Positions 17,022-25,736 of a DNA stretch of 64,000 nucleotides are shown one piece after another. The stretch is from JBCCQH01 sp039024435 (GTDB lineage Bacteria; Bacteroidota; Bacteroidia; J057; JADKCL01), in contig JBCCQH010000008.1 of the NCBI GenBank assembly GCA_039024435.1, forward strand, positions 1 to 64,000, in the 5' to 3' direction. The stretch's first letter is position 1. Each line of letters starts with the position of its first letter. A program made the position numbers and the translations under genes. The notes beneath the pieces are model-generated. The model saw only the letters and a list, made by a program, of their open reading frames with translations, did no database searches and had not been told where the DNA came from.

Positions 17022-18436
17022 TGCTCTACGCTTTTTTCGAATGGTTGAACCAACAGGTCGGAGACATTCCCGGATTCGGGGTCTTCAAGTACCTCTCGTT
17101 CCGTTCGGCCCTGGCCATCATCACTTCGCTGATCATCTCGATTTTGATCGGCAAGCGGATCATTGGCTATCTGCGGAGCCGACTGATTGGGGAAACGATT
17201 CGGAAAGACGGACCGGCCTCGCACCAACTCAAAGCGGGTACGCCGACCATGGGCGGGATCATCATTTTTGCGGCCATCATGATTCCGACCCTGCTGTGGG
17301 GAGATCTGTCCAATGCCTACGTGCTGCTGATCCTGCTGGCGACCGCCTGGATGTTTGTGATCGGATTTGCCGACGACTACATCAAAGTATTCCGCAAAAA
17401 CAAGGCGGGTCTGGCCGGCAAGTTCAAAATTCTCGGCCAAGTGGGCTTGGGGCTGATTGTCGGCTTTACCATGGTCCTCCATCCCGATTTTCAGGGCCCC
17501 TCAGGCCGCATCAATTCCGATGGGACGGTCATCCTGAATCAGGTACTCGCCGAGCAAGGCTTCAAAAAAGGGGACCGGCTCATTCAGGTCGATGGGGTGC
17601 CTTACGGTGAGAAAAATATCGCGGCGGGCACCGACTACGTGGTGGAACGCCTCACGGAAAACGAAGGGCTCCTAGCCACTTCTCGCGTGACCATTTCGGT
17701 CGGAGAAGCAAACAAAATGCGGGTCTGGAATGCATTCACGGGATTGCGGGAATCGCATTTCGAGACCAAAACCAACGTACCGTTCTTTAAAAATTATGTA
17801 TTCAATTATGCGAATCTGGCCTTCTGGGAGGAAGACGGCGGGATTGCGGGCAAGCTGATCTATGTGATCATCTGCATCTTCATTGTGACCGCAGTTTCCA
17901 ATGGCACCAACCTCACCGACGGGCTGGACGGACTGGCGGCCGGCACCACTGCGATCGCAGCGGTTGTGCTGTTCATTTTTGCCTACGTCTCCGGCAACGT
18001 GATTTTTGCCGATTACCTGAACATCAGCTACATCCCCAATGCGGCCGAACTGACCATTTTCGGAGCGGCACTGGTGGGGGCGTGTGTGGGATTTCTTTGG
18101 TACAACACCTACCCCGCGCAAGTCTTCATGGGCGATACCGGAAGCTTGATGCTAGGTGGTGCGGTAGGCGTGATGGCAATGATGGTCAAAAAGGAACTGC
18201 TGATCCCAATCTTCTGCGGCATTTTCCTGGTGGAATCCCTTTCGGTGATCCTTCAGGTAAGCTACTTCAAGTATACGAAGCGGCGCCTGGGAGAGGGGAA
18301 ACGCATCTTCCGGATGGCGCCTCTGCACCACCACTACGAGAAGAAGGGCCTCCACGAAACCAAAATCGTGGCCCGTTTCTGGATCGTGGCGGCAATGCTC
18401 GCGGTACTGGCCTTTGTCACCTTAAAACTCCGCTGA
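17021..18436 (+). CDS. mraY: phospho-MurNAc-pentapeptide transferase with an extra PDZ-like segment
   Basis: A 471-residue polytopic membrane enzyme making lipid I from UDP-MurNAc-pentapeptide and undecaprenyl phosphate. Hallmarks: TPTMGGIIIF, FADDYIKVFRKNKAGLAGKF, NGTNLTDGLDGLAAGT, VFMGDTGSLMLGG and LHHHYEKKG. Proteobacterial MraY has about 360 residues. Here about 85-90 residues (about 158-246) are inserted between membrane segments, and they contain AEQGFKKGDRLIQVDGVPYG, which resembles the core of a PDZ domain. Bacteroidota MraY usually carries a shorter insert. The segment's function is unknown. The gene is in the usual position between murE and murD. Confidence 0.95.
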   Translation: MLYAFFEWLNQQVGDIPGFGVFKYLSFRSALAIITSLIISILIGKRIIGYLRSRLIGETIRKDGPASHQLKAGTPTMGGIIIFAAIMIPTLLWGDLSNAYVLLILLATAWMFVIGFADDYIKVFRKNKAGLAGKFKILGQVGLGLIVGFTMVLHPDFQGPSGRINSDGTVILNQVLAEQGFKKGDRLIQVDGVPYGEKNIAAGTDYVVERLTENEGLLATSRVTISVGEANKMRVWNAFTGLRESHFETKTNVPFFKNYVFNYANLAFWEEDGGIAGKLIYVIICIFIVTAVSNGTNLTDGLDGLAAGTTAIAAVVLFIFAYVSGNVIFADYLNISYIPNAAELTIFGAALVGACVGFLWYNTYPAQVFMGDTGSLMLGGAVGVMAMMVKKELLIPIFCGIFLVESLSVILQVSYFKYTKRRLGEGKRIFRMAPLHHHYEKKGLHETKIVARFWIVAAMLAVLAFVTLKLR

Positions 18437-18437
18437 C

Positions 18438-19772
18438 ATGGCCCGACTCGCGATACTTGGTGGCCGGGAAAGCGGCGTGGGAGCGGCCCTCCTCGGGCAA
18501 AAGCAAGGCTACGAGGTGTTCCTCTCCGACTTTGGAAACATTCCGGACAGCTACCGTGGAGAACTGGAAACGGCCGAGATCACGTTTGAGCAAGGCGGAC
18601 ATACCCCGGAACAGATCCTGAACGCGGATCTGGTGGTAAAAAGTCCGGGCATTCCGGAAAAAGCCCCCATCGTGCAGCAGATCCGCCGAGCGGGCATCGA
18701 CCTGATCTCCGAAGTAGAGTTCGCCGCCCGCCACACCGATGGGCGCCTGATCGCCATTACCGGTAGCAATGGCAAGACCACTACGGCCTTGCTCATGCAT
18801 CACCTGCTGCAAACTGCCGGGGTGGATGCTGCCCTCGCCGGCAATGTCGGAGACAGTTTCGCAAAGATGGTAGCCCACGAGCAACACGATTACTACGTGC
18901 TCGAAGTCAGCAGCTTTCAGCTCGATGACATTGATCGCTTCCGTCCATGGATCGCCGTGCTCACCAACATTACGGAGGATCATCTGGACCGCTACGAATA
19001 CAGCCTGCGCAAGTATGCAGACGCAAAATTCCGGATCACGGAAAATCAGACCGGGGAAGACCACTTCATCTACAACCTGGACGACCCCGTGACGATGGAG
19101 CTAATGGGAAAGAAAACAATTGAGGCACAACAATACGGCTTCGCCTACGAGAGAACAGCGGAAGCAGTAGCCTGGGTAGAACACAACGCAATACAGCTTG
19201 AGATGAACCTCGAAAATTCGGCTTTTTCAATCGACGCGATGACCCTGCAGGGCCGTCACAACATGTACAATTCCATGGCGGCCGCCATTGTGGGCAACAT
19301 CATGTCGCTGCGCAAGGACAAGATTCGGAATTCGTTCATGGACTTTCGCAATGCGGAACACCGCCTAGAGAAGGTCGCAATGGTGCGGGGCATTGAATTC
19401 ATCAACGACTCCAAAGCCACCAACGTGAATTCTACCTGGTACGCTCTGGAGAGCATCGAACGGCCCATCATCTGGATCGCCGGTGGAGTGGACAAAGGCA
19501 ATGACTACAACAACCTCCTGCCCCTCGTGGAGAAAAAAGTCCGCTGCATCGTCGCTCTCGGCCAGGACGTCCTCAAAATCCACCAAGCCTTCAGCCGGAA
19601 AGTCGAGATGATCGTGAACACCGGCAGTATGCCAGAAGCCGTCGAATTGAGCTACCACCTCGCCAACAAAGGCGACTGTGTCCTGCTCTCTCCCGCCTGC
19701 GCCTCCTTTGACCTTTTCGAAGACTATCAAGACCGCGGACGCCAATTCAAACAATCAGTCCGCGAATTGTGA
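18438..19772 (+). CDS. murD: UDP-N-acetylmuramoyl-L-alanine:D-glutamate ligase
   Basis: A 444-residue Mur ligase adding D-Glu to UDP-MurNAc-L-Ala. The N-terminal Rossmann segment reads LAILGGRESGVGAALLG, the ATP loop is AITGSNGKTTTALLMH, and the central domain has EVSSFQLDDI, TNITEDHLDRY and NDSKATNVNSTWYAL. Length is normal. It starts 1 bp after mraY and is followed by a 90-bp gap before ftsW. Confidence 0.96.
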   Translation: MARLAILGGRESGVGAALLGQKQGYEVFLSDFGNIPDSYRGELETAEITFEQGGHTPEQILNADLVVKSPGIPEKAPIVQQIRRAGIDLISEVEFAARHTDGRLIAITGSNGKTTTALLMHHLLQTAGVDAALAGNVGDSFAKMVAHEQHDYYVLEVSSFQLDDIDRFRPWIAVLTNITEDHLDRYEYSLRKYADAKFRITENQTGEDHFIYNLDDPVTMELMGKKTIEAQQYGFAYERTAEAVAWVEHNAIQLEMNLENSAFSIDAMTLQGRHNMYNSMAAAIVGNIMSLRKDKIRNSFMDFRNAEHRLEKVAMVRGIEFINDSKATNVNSTWYALESIERPIIWIAGGVDKGNDYNNLLPLVEKKVRCIVALGQDVLKIHQAFSRKVEMIVNTGSMPEAVELSYHLANKGDCVLLSPACASFDLFEDYQDRGRQFKQSVREL

Positions 19773-19862
19773 TGAAAAAAATCCGAATCTCAATTTCTGA
19801 TCTCCCCGCCACTGCGGGCAGCCAATGGAAACTGAAGATTGGAAATCGAAACCTCTAAATCC

Positions 19863-21023
19863 ATGCTGAACTGGATCCTACATAGACTCAAAGGCGATAA
19901 GCTGATCTGGCTCGTGATTTTTGCGATCTCGATGATCAGTCTGCTGGCGGTTTATACCGGGGCGGGCTCACCGGTGCTGGCCAAGCGGGCCGGAACCGAA
20001 TATTACCTCTTCAAGCACGGCTTGCTGCTGTTTTTTGGCTTGGGCGTCATGTTTGTGGTGAGCTTCCTCGACTACCGGATATTTGCCCGGATCAGCAACT
20101 TTTTACTCTACCTGGCCATCCCCGTCCTCGTATATACCATGATCATGGGCCAGGCCAAGAACGATGCCGTCCGCTGGATTTACGTCTTCGGACAGTCGTT
20201 CCAACCCTCCGACCTGGGGAAAGTGGCGCTGGTAATTTACCTCGCCAAATTGCTGACGCAGAAACAGGAGGTGATCAAGGATTTCAAACAGGGTTTCCTC
20301 CCGGCGATTTTCTGGATCCTCCTCATCTGCCTCCTCATTGCCCCGGCGGACCTCAGTACCGCAGCCCTACTGTTCATGACCAGCCTTCTGGTTCTGTTCA
20401 TCGCCGGCGTGGACCTGAAATACCTGGGAGGGCTGGTGCTCCTGGGTCTGCTTTCGCTCTTTATTCTCGTCAATACCGTAGAACGCGGAAAAGTCTGGAA
20501 AGGCCGTTTCAATGAATGGGTGGCCAGCCTCACCGACGAGAACCACGACCACGGCTACCAGGTGGAGCAAGCCCGGGGGGCGATGGCTTCCGGGGGCGCC
20601 CTGGGCAAAGGCCCGGGCAAGAGTTCGCAGCGCAACTGGCTTCCGGCCAGCACTTCGGACATGATCTACCCCATCATCATCGAGGAACACGGTACGGTAG
20701 GTGGCGTGGTCGTCCTCTTCCTCTACGTATTCCTGCTCTTCCGGGTAGTGGGCATCGCCACTATGAGCAAGACCTTCGGGGCGCTATTGGCGTCCGGCCT
20801 CGCTTTTCTCCTGGTCCTGCAAGCCATGGCCAATATGGCGGTGGCGGTGGGCATATTTCCCGTGACCGGTCTGCCCCTACCGATGATATCGATGGGGGGA
20901 ACCTCGATTCTGTTTACCGGGTTTTCGCTCGGGATCATCCTGAGCGTAAGCGAGACCGCACTGAAAGAGAAAAAAGCTTTGCAAGCAGAAAAAAATGGCT
21001 CAAAAGGCCTGGCAACCTCATGA
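19863..21023 (+). CDS. ftsW: SEDS-family septal peptidoglycan glycosyltransferase FtsW
   Basis: A polytopic SEDS glycosyltransferase (about 10 helices) that polymerises septal glycan with FtsI. Visible family motifs include VRWIYVFGQSFQPSDLGKVAL, GYQVEQARGAMASGG, DMIYPIIIEEHG and LPMISMGGTS. The ATG at 19863 (MLNWILHRLKGDKLIW) matches the normal N-terminus; a TTG eight codons upstream at 19839 is an alternative. The 386-residue protein ends in an ATGA overlap with murG, pointing to coupled translation. Confidence 0.95.
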   Translation: MLNWILHRLKGDKLIWLVIFAISMISLLAVYTGAGSPVLAKRAGTEYYLFKHGLLLFFGLGVMFVVSFLDYRIFARISNFLLYLAIPVLVYTMIMGQAKNDAVRWIYVFGQSFQPSDLGKVALVIYLAKLLTQKQEVIKDFKQGFLPAIFWILLICLLIAPADLSTAALLFMTSLLVLFIAGVDLKYLGGLVLLGLLSLFILVNTVERGKVWKGRFNEWVASLTDENHDHGYQVEQARGAMASGGALGKGPGKSSQRNWLPASTSDMIYPIIIEEHGTVGGVVVLFLYVFLLFRVVGIATMSKTFGALLASGLAFLLVLQAMANMAVAVGIFPVTGLPLPMISMGGTSILFTGFSLGIILSVSETALKEKKALQAEKNGSKGLATS

Positions 21024-22120
21024 GTAAACGCGTGATCATAACCGGCGGCGGTACGGGAGGGCACATCTTCCCGGCCATCTCCATCGCCAATGTCCTCAAG
21101 GCACACGACCCTAAGACGGAAATCCTGTTTGTCGGCGCCGAGGGCGGTATGGAAATGACCCTCGTCCCGAAAAACGGCTACGCCATCGAATCGGTGGTGA
21201 TCAGTGGGATTGCCCGGCGGCTCACGTTCAAAAATATCCTCAAAAACCTCGCCTTTCCCTTCAAGCTTTGGCGGGCGCTGCGCAAAAGCCGCGGCATCAT
21301 CCAGCGCTTCCGGCCCGACGTGGTCGTGGGCGTGGGCGGCTACGCCAGCGGACCGGTGGGGCGGTCTGCGGCAAAGATGGGCATCCCCCTGGTCATCAAT
21401 GAGCAAAATGCCTACCCTGGCATCACCAATAAATGGCTGGCGGGCCGGGCCGCACGCATCCTTCTGGGCAACGGTGCAGCGAGGAAATTTTTTGACCCGA
21501 AAAAGACCAAGGTCACGGGCAATCCGGTCCGAGACACCCTGTTCAAGGGTACCCGCGAAGGCGGTCTCAAGCTCTACAATTTCACCGCCGAACGCCCGAT
21601 TCTCCTGTCGGTCGGAGGCAGCCTGGGAGCCCGCGCTCTGAACGATGCCCTCGAAGCCGGACTCGCCGAACTCCTCGATGCTGGGGTACAGCTCATCTGG
21701 CAATGCGGCAAACGCTACTATCCCACGCTAAATGACCGCATTTCTGCCCATCCGAATCTGCGCTTGGTCCCCTTCATCGAAGACATGGCCAATACGTTTG
21801 CCGTTGCGGACCTGGTCATTTCCCGCGCGGGGGCGAGCACCATTACCGAACTGGTACTGCTCAACAAACCCAGTATCCTGGTTCCCTCCCCCAACGTCGC
21901 GGAGGACCACCAAACCAAAAATGCAATGTCCCTCGTCGAGCAAGGTGCCGCCCGCCTGGTGAAGGACACCGACGCCACCACCCAACTTGTGCCCACCGCC
22001 CTGGGCATTCTGCAAGACAAAGCCCAACTGGCGGCGCTGCAAAAAGGGATTGAAAAAACGAAAAAACACGACGCTGCCGAAGAAATACTCAAGGAGATCC
22101 TGGCGGTCATACAACCATGA
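21020..22120 (+). CDS. murG: UDP-N-acetylglucosamine transferase (lipid II synthesis)
   Basis: A 366-residue GT28-family peripheral membrane enzyme that adds GlcNAc to lipid I. It begins MSKRVIITGGGTGGHIFPA with the glycine-rich loop, and shows GVGGYASGPVG, INEQNAYPGITNK, LLSVGGSLGARALN and SRAGASTITELVLLNKPSIL. The ATG at 21020 overlaps the ftsW stop (ATGA). The reading frame is open further upstream inside ftsW, but that part is not MurG. It ends in an ATGA overlap with murC. Confidence 0.97.
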   Translation: MSKRVIITGGGTGGHIFPAISIANVLKAHDPKTEILFVGAEGGMEMTLVPKNGYAIESVVISGIARRLTFKNILKNLAFPFKLWRALRKSRGIIQRFRPDVVVGVGGYASGPVGRSAAKMGIPLVINEQNAYPGITNKWLAGRAARILLGNGAARKFFDPKKTKVTGNPVRDTLFKGTREGGLKLYNFTAERPILLSVGGSLGARALNDALEAGLAELLDAGVQLIWQCGKRYYPTLNDRISAHPNLRLVPFIEDMANTFAVADLVISRAGASTITELVLLNKPSILVPSPNVAEDHQTKNAMSLVEQGAARLVKDTDATTQLVPTALGILQDKAQLAALQKGIEKTKKHDAAEEILKEILAVIQP

Positions 22121-23472
22121 AACTCGAAGCGGTACATAGCGTGCGCATGGTCGGCATCGGGGGCATCGGAATGAGTGCCCTGGCCCGCTTTCTGCACCTC
22201 CGCGGGAAGAAGGTAACGGGTTACGACCGCACAGAGACACCGCTGACCCGCGCCCTGGTGGCGGAAGGAATTGAGGTGGATTACGCGCCGCAACCAGATC
22301 GGGTCCGCGCAGCGGATCTGTTTATCTACACGCCGGCTATTCCGCCCTACCATCCCGAGTTTGACGTGGCAGATGTCTGCGGGCTGGTTCAGATGAAACG
22401 CGCCGAGGCACTCGGCATGATTTCGCGGTCCTACAAGACCATAGGCATTGCGGGCACCCACGGCAAAACCAGCACCGCCGGCCTCACCACTCACCTGCTG
22501 CGCAGTTGTGGAATCGACGTCACCGGATTCATCGGCGGTATCGTCAACAATTTCGCCTCAAACTTCATCAATGGCGATTCGGAGTGGCTGGTCGTGGAAG
22601 CAGACGAATTTGACCGCTCTTTCTTGCACCTGAATCCTGACATCGCGGTGATCACTTCGATGGATGCGGACCACCTCGACATTTACGGTGAGCCGGAGGC
22701 GGTGCGGGAGTCGTTCTTTGACTACATCAAAAATATTCCGGCGGGAGGCACGCTGTTTTTGCAGCACAACTGGGCCGGCCCCGAATTGGAAGCCGGACCC
22801 CGGATCTGGAAATACGGTGTATCTGGCGGCTTGTGCCGGGCGGACAACCTGGTGCACCGCGGATTGGGGGTCACTTTTGATTATCACGGTCCGCGCGGCA
22901 GCATGCGGGAATTGCAACTGGAACGCCCCGGCCGCTACAATGTCGAAAATGCGGTGGCGGCGATTTCTATTGCGGTGGCACTCGGAGCGGAGGAGGATGA
23001 CATCCGGGCGGGCCTGGCCAGCTTCCGGGGAATCCAGCGGCGCTTCGATGTGCGCTACCGGACGGAAGAAGTGGTCTACATCGACGACTACGCCCACCAC
23101 CCCAGCGAAATCAAGGCGGTGGTGGCGGCGGTCCGAAGCATGTTGCCCGGCTTCCGGCTCATTGCGGTGTTTCAGCCGCATTTGTACAGCCGGACCCGCG
23201 ATTTCTTTCCTGGGTTTGCTGGGGAGTTGTCCGAGGCCGATGCGGTGGTGCTGCTAGACATCTACCCGGCCCGCGAGCAAGCCATCCCCGGGGTGAGCAG
23301 CCAGTTGATCTTTGATCTGCTGACCGTTGAGGACCGCGCCCTCACGGATCTGGCGAATCTGCCCGAAACATTGGAACAATTCAAAACCCGGCCGGCAGCG
23401 GTTCTGAGCATCGGCGCGGGCAACATTGATACAAAACGAGAAGCGATCCAGGAACTGGTCGCACGATGGTAA
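22117..23472 (+). CDS. murC: UDP-N-acetylmuramate:L-alanine ligase
   Basis: A 451-residue Mur ligase that adds the first stem residue. Motifs: HSVRMVGIGGIGMSALARF at the N-terminus, GIAGTHGKTSTAGLTTHLL (ATP loop), EADEFDRSFLHL, TSMDADHLDIY and YIDDYAHHPSEI. It overlaps murG by 4 bp and is followed 1 bp later by ftsQ. murB and ddl, which often neighbour murC elsewhere, are absent from this cluster, as is common in Bacteroidota. Confidence 0.97.
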   Translation: MKLEAVHSVRMVGIGGIGMSALARFLHLRGKKVTGYDRTETPLTRALVAEGIEVDYAPQPDRVRAADLFIYTPAIPPYHPEFDVADVCGLVQMKRAEALGMISRSYKTIGIAGTHGKTSTAGLTTHLLRSCGIDVTGFIGGIVNNFASNFINGDSEWLVVEADEFDRSFLHLNPDIAVITSMDADHLDIYGEPEAVRESFFDYIKNIPAGGTLFLQHNWAGPELEAGPRIWKYGVSGGLCRADNLVHRGLGVTFDYHGPRGSMRELQLERPGRYNVENAVAAISIAVALGAEEDDIRAGLASFRGIQRRFDVRYRTEEVVYIDDYAHHPSEIKAVVAAVRSMLPGFRLIAVFQPHLYSRTRDFFPGFAGELSEADAVVLLDIYPAREQAIPGVSSQLIFDLLTVEDRALTDLANLPETLEQFKTRPAAVLSIGAGNIDTKREAIQELVARW

Positions 23473-23473
23473 A

Positions 23474-24235
23474 ATGCAAAAAAGAATGCTCCATATCGGC
23501 ATCTACGCGGGGGTGATCCTTCTGAGTTGGATCATCGTGGGCCTTGCTTCGGCCCGGCTGGATGCTACCAAGGTGAGGGGACTCCAACCGGTGCTGCTCA
23601 ACGAGGAGAACAACCACTTTCTCGCGATGGAAGACGTGCAGCATCTGGTTCGGGAGATTCAGGGCCGACCGGTGGAGGAATGCGAACGCAGGGAAATTGA
23701 CATTGCCCGAATCGAGGATTCATTGCGGCACAATCCCTATGTGAAGCAAGCTGAGGCCTATCAGGAACTCGACGGCGACCTGGTCGTGGAAATGGAATTG
23801 CGCAAACCCCTGGCCCGGGTCATGTACCGCGATGGCAGCGGCTTTTACCTGGACAAGGATTTCACGAAAGTAGACCTTTCCCGCCGCTACACTGCCAATA
23901 TTGTCCTGGTGCGGGGCTTGCCCTACGAAGGGGTGAGTCCGCGGGACTCAATCCTGAGTCCGGAACTGGGGGCACTCGAAGAGATGCTGCGCTACGTAGA
24001 CCAAAGCCGTTTTCTGCGGTCGCTGGTCTCGGAAATTGTGGTGGGCGCCGAAGGAGAGTTGACCATCTACCCGGAAATCGGGGACGTCATTGTGGAATTC
24101 GGGCAACCCAAGCGCATCGCAGAAAAATTCGAGAAGCTGCAATTGTTCTACCACAAGGTACTGAACAAGGTGGGCTGGCAAAAATACCGGGCGATCAGTC
24201 TCAAATACCGGGACCAGGTCGTCGCACGCAAATAA
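23474..24235 (+). CDS. ftsQ: cell division protein FtsQ
   Basis: A 253-residue bitopic protein: short cytoplasmic tail, one transmembrane helix at about 6-25 (IGIYAGVILLSWIIVGLA), then a POTRA-like domain (about 30-110) and the FtsQ beta domain with ELRKPLARVMYRDGSGFYLD and the C-terminal LQLFYHKVLNKVGWQKYR. It connects early and late divisome proteins in the periplasm. The ATG at 23474, 1 bp after the murC stop, is preferred over a start inside murC. Position between murC and ftsA supports the name. Confidence 0.92.
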   Translation: MQKRMLHIGIYAGVILLSWIIVGLASARLDATKVRGLQPVLLNEENNHFLAMEDVQHLVREIQGRPVEECERREIDIARIEDSLRHNPYVKQAEAYQELDGDLVVEMELRKPLARVMYRDGSGFYLDKDFTKVDLSRRYTANIVLVRGLPYEGVSPRDSILSPELGALEEMLRYVDQSRFLRSLVSEIVVGAEGELTIYPEIGDVIVEFGQPKRIAEKFEKLQLFYHKVLNKVGWQKYRAISLKYRDQVVARK

Positions 24236-24242
24236 AAACACA

Positions 24243-24335
24243 ATGCTGAACAGCAACTCCAATATCAATACTTCAACGGTGGCCCAATGCTGCGGGCTGT
24301 CGGACAAAATTTATTCACTATTAAAATTGAGCTAG
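24243..24335 (+). CDS. possible 30-codon leader ORF before ftsA
   Basis: An ATG at 24243 opens a 30-residue frame that ends 3 bp before the ftsA start and fills nearly the whole ftsQ-ftsA gap. The peptide has no recognisable motif apart from a Cys pair. It may be a translated leader or just an open frame by chance. Confidence 0.2.
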   Translation: MLNSNSNINTSTVAQCCGLSDKIYSLLKLS

Positions 24336-24338
24336 CAA

Positions 24339-25658
24339 ATGGACACAGAAAAAATTGTCGTAGGGCTCGACATTGGAACAACCAAAGTATGTGCGATTGT
24401 CGGCAAGAAAAATGAATTCGGGAAGATCAACATTCTGGGCTTCGGCAAGGCCGAATCTGATGGAGTGAGCCGGGGCGTCGTGGTCAACATTGACAAAACG
24501 GTGGAAGCAATTCGCACCGCGTGCGCGGAGGCGGAAAAGCAGTCCGGATACGAGATCGAAACCGTCAACGTGGGCATCGCCGGCGAACACATCCGCTCGA
24601 TGCAACACAAGGGGATCATCACCCTAAGTGATCCCGATATGGAGATTACCGCAGGGGACGTAAAGCGCTTGCACGACGATATGTTTCGCATCGCTACCCC
24701 GCCCGGAATGGAGATTCTTCATGTCCTACCTCAGGAGTATACGGTCGACAGTCAGGTCGGAATCAAAGATCCAGTCGGCATGTCGGGGGTGCGCCTGGAG
24801 GGCAACTTTCACGTGGTAACCGGACAAACCACCGCGGCGAAAAACATCTACAAGTGCGTACGAAAAGCCGGCCTTGAGGCGGGCGAACTCATTCTCGAGC
24901 CGCTGGCTTCGAGTGCTTCGGTCCTTACCGAAGAGGAGATGGAAGCGGGCGTGTGTCTGCTGGACATCGGGGGCGGTACGACAGATCTCGCCATTTTTGA
25001 GGACAACATCATCCGCCACACCGCGGTGGTGCCCTTCGGCGGGAATATCGTGACGGACGACATCAAGCAAGGCTGTTCGGTGATGCGCCGGCAAGCAGAG
25101 CTGCTCAAGCTGCGCTTCGGATCGGCCCTCTCCACCGAAATCAAAGCGGACGAAATCATCACGATTACGGGCCTGCAGGGCCGTCAGCCCAAGGAGATCC
25201 GGCGCCGGATGCTCGCCAACATCATCCAAAGCCGCATGGAGGAGATCATTGAATTTGTGGCGGCGGAGATCAAACATTCTGGCTACGAGAAAAAGCTAGT
25301 CGGCGGCATTGTCGTCACCGGCGGGGGCTCGATGCTCGCCCACACGAAGCAGTTGATCGAGTACGTGACCGGGATCGATACCCGGATGGGCTTCCCCGGA
25401 GAACACCTCGCCAGCGGTCTGGTGGATGAAGTGAACAGCCCCATGTACGCGACTGGCGCGGGGCTCGTGATCCAGGGCCTCAATGCGGCGGATTACGTCA
25501 GTGAACGGGAATCACGCCCCGAAAGCCGGCCAGCAACTACCGGGCGCAGCAAATCCCGCAAACCTGCGGAAGAAGACAAGCCCTCGGTGAGTTTCATCAA
25601 CCGGGTCAAAGATTGGTTCGAAAATACCATGAGCAACACCGGAGACTTCATCGAATAA
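24339..25658 (+). CDS. ftsA: actin-like cell division protein FtsA
   Basis: A 439-residue actin-fold ATPase tethering FtsZ to the membrane. Phosphate-binding loops are visible as GLDIGTTKVCAIVG and CLLDIGGGTTDLAIF, the SHS2-type 1C domain in between, and VVTGGGSMLAH near 330. The C-terminus ends in an amphipathic helix (SFINRVKDWFENTM), the usual membrane-targeting element. Between the core and that helix is a charged linker of about 30 residues. The gene precedes ftsZ by 78 bp. Confidence 0.97.
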   Translation: MDTEKIVVGLDIGTTKVCAIVGKKNEFGKINILGFGKAESDGVSRGVVVNIDKTVEAIRTACAEAEKQSGYEIETVNVGIAGEHIRSMQHKGIITLSDPDMEITAGDVKRLHDDMFRIATPPGMEILHVLPQEYTVDSQVGIKDPVGMSGVRLEGNFHVVTGQTTAAKNIYKCVRKAGLEAGELILEPLASSASVLTEEEMEAGVCLLDIGGGTTDLAIFEDNIIRHTAVVPFGGNIVTDDIKQGCSVMRRQAELLKLRFGSALSTEIKADEIITITGLQGRQPKEIRRRMLANIIQSRMEEIIEFVAAEIKHSGYEKKLVGGIVVTGGGSMLAHTKQLIEYVTGIDTRMGFPGEHLASGLVDEVNSPMYATGAGLVIQGLNAADYVSERESRPESRPATTGRSKSRKPAEEDKPSVSFINRVKDWFENTMSNTGDFIE

Positions 25659-25667
25659 TCTCTGCTA

Positions 25668-25697
25668 CCGTCCCGGTGGCCATGGCTTCCGGGACGG
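25668..25697 (+). promoter_or_regulatory. GC-rich hairpin between ftsA and ftsZ
   Basis: CCGTCCCGG (25668-25676) pairs perfectly with CCGGGACGG (25689-25697) around a 12-nt loop. No U-tract follows, so it is unlikely to be a terminator. It may protect or process the mRNA, or affect ftsZ expression 40 bp downstream. Confidence 0.5.
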
Positions 25698-25736
25698 CGG
25701 CAATCCTGTACTTACCATTTTTAATGAAAAGCAATT

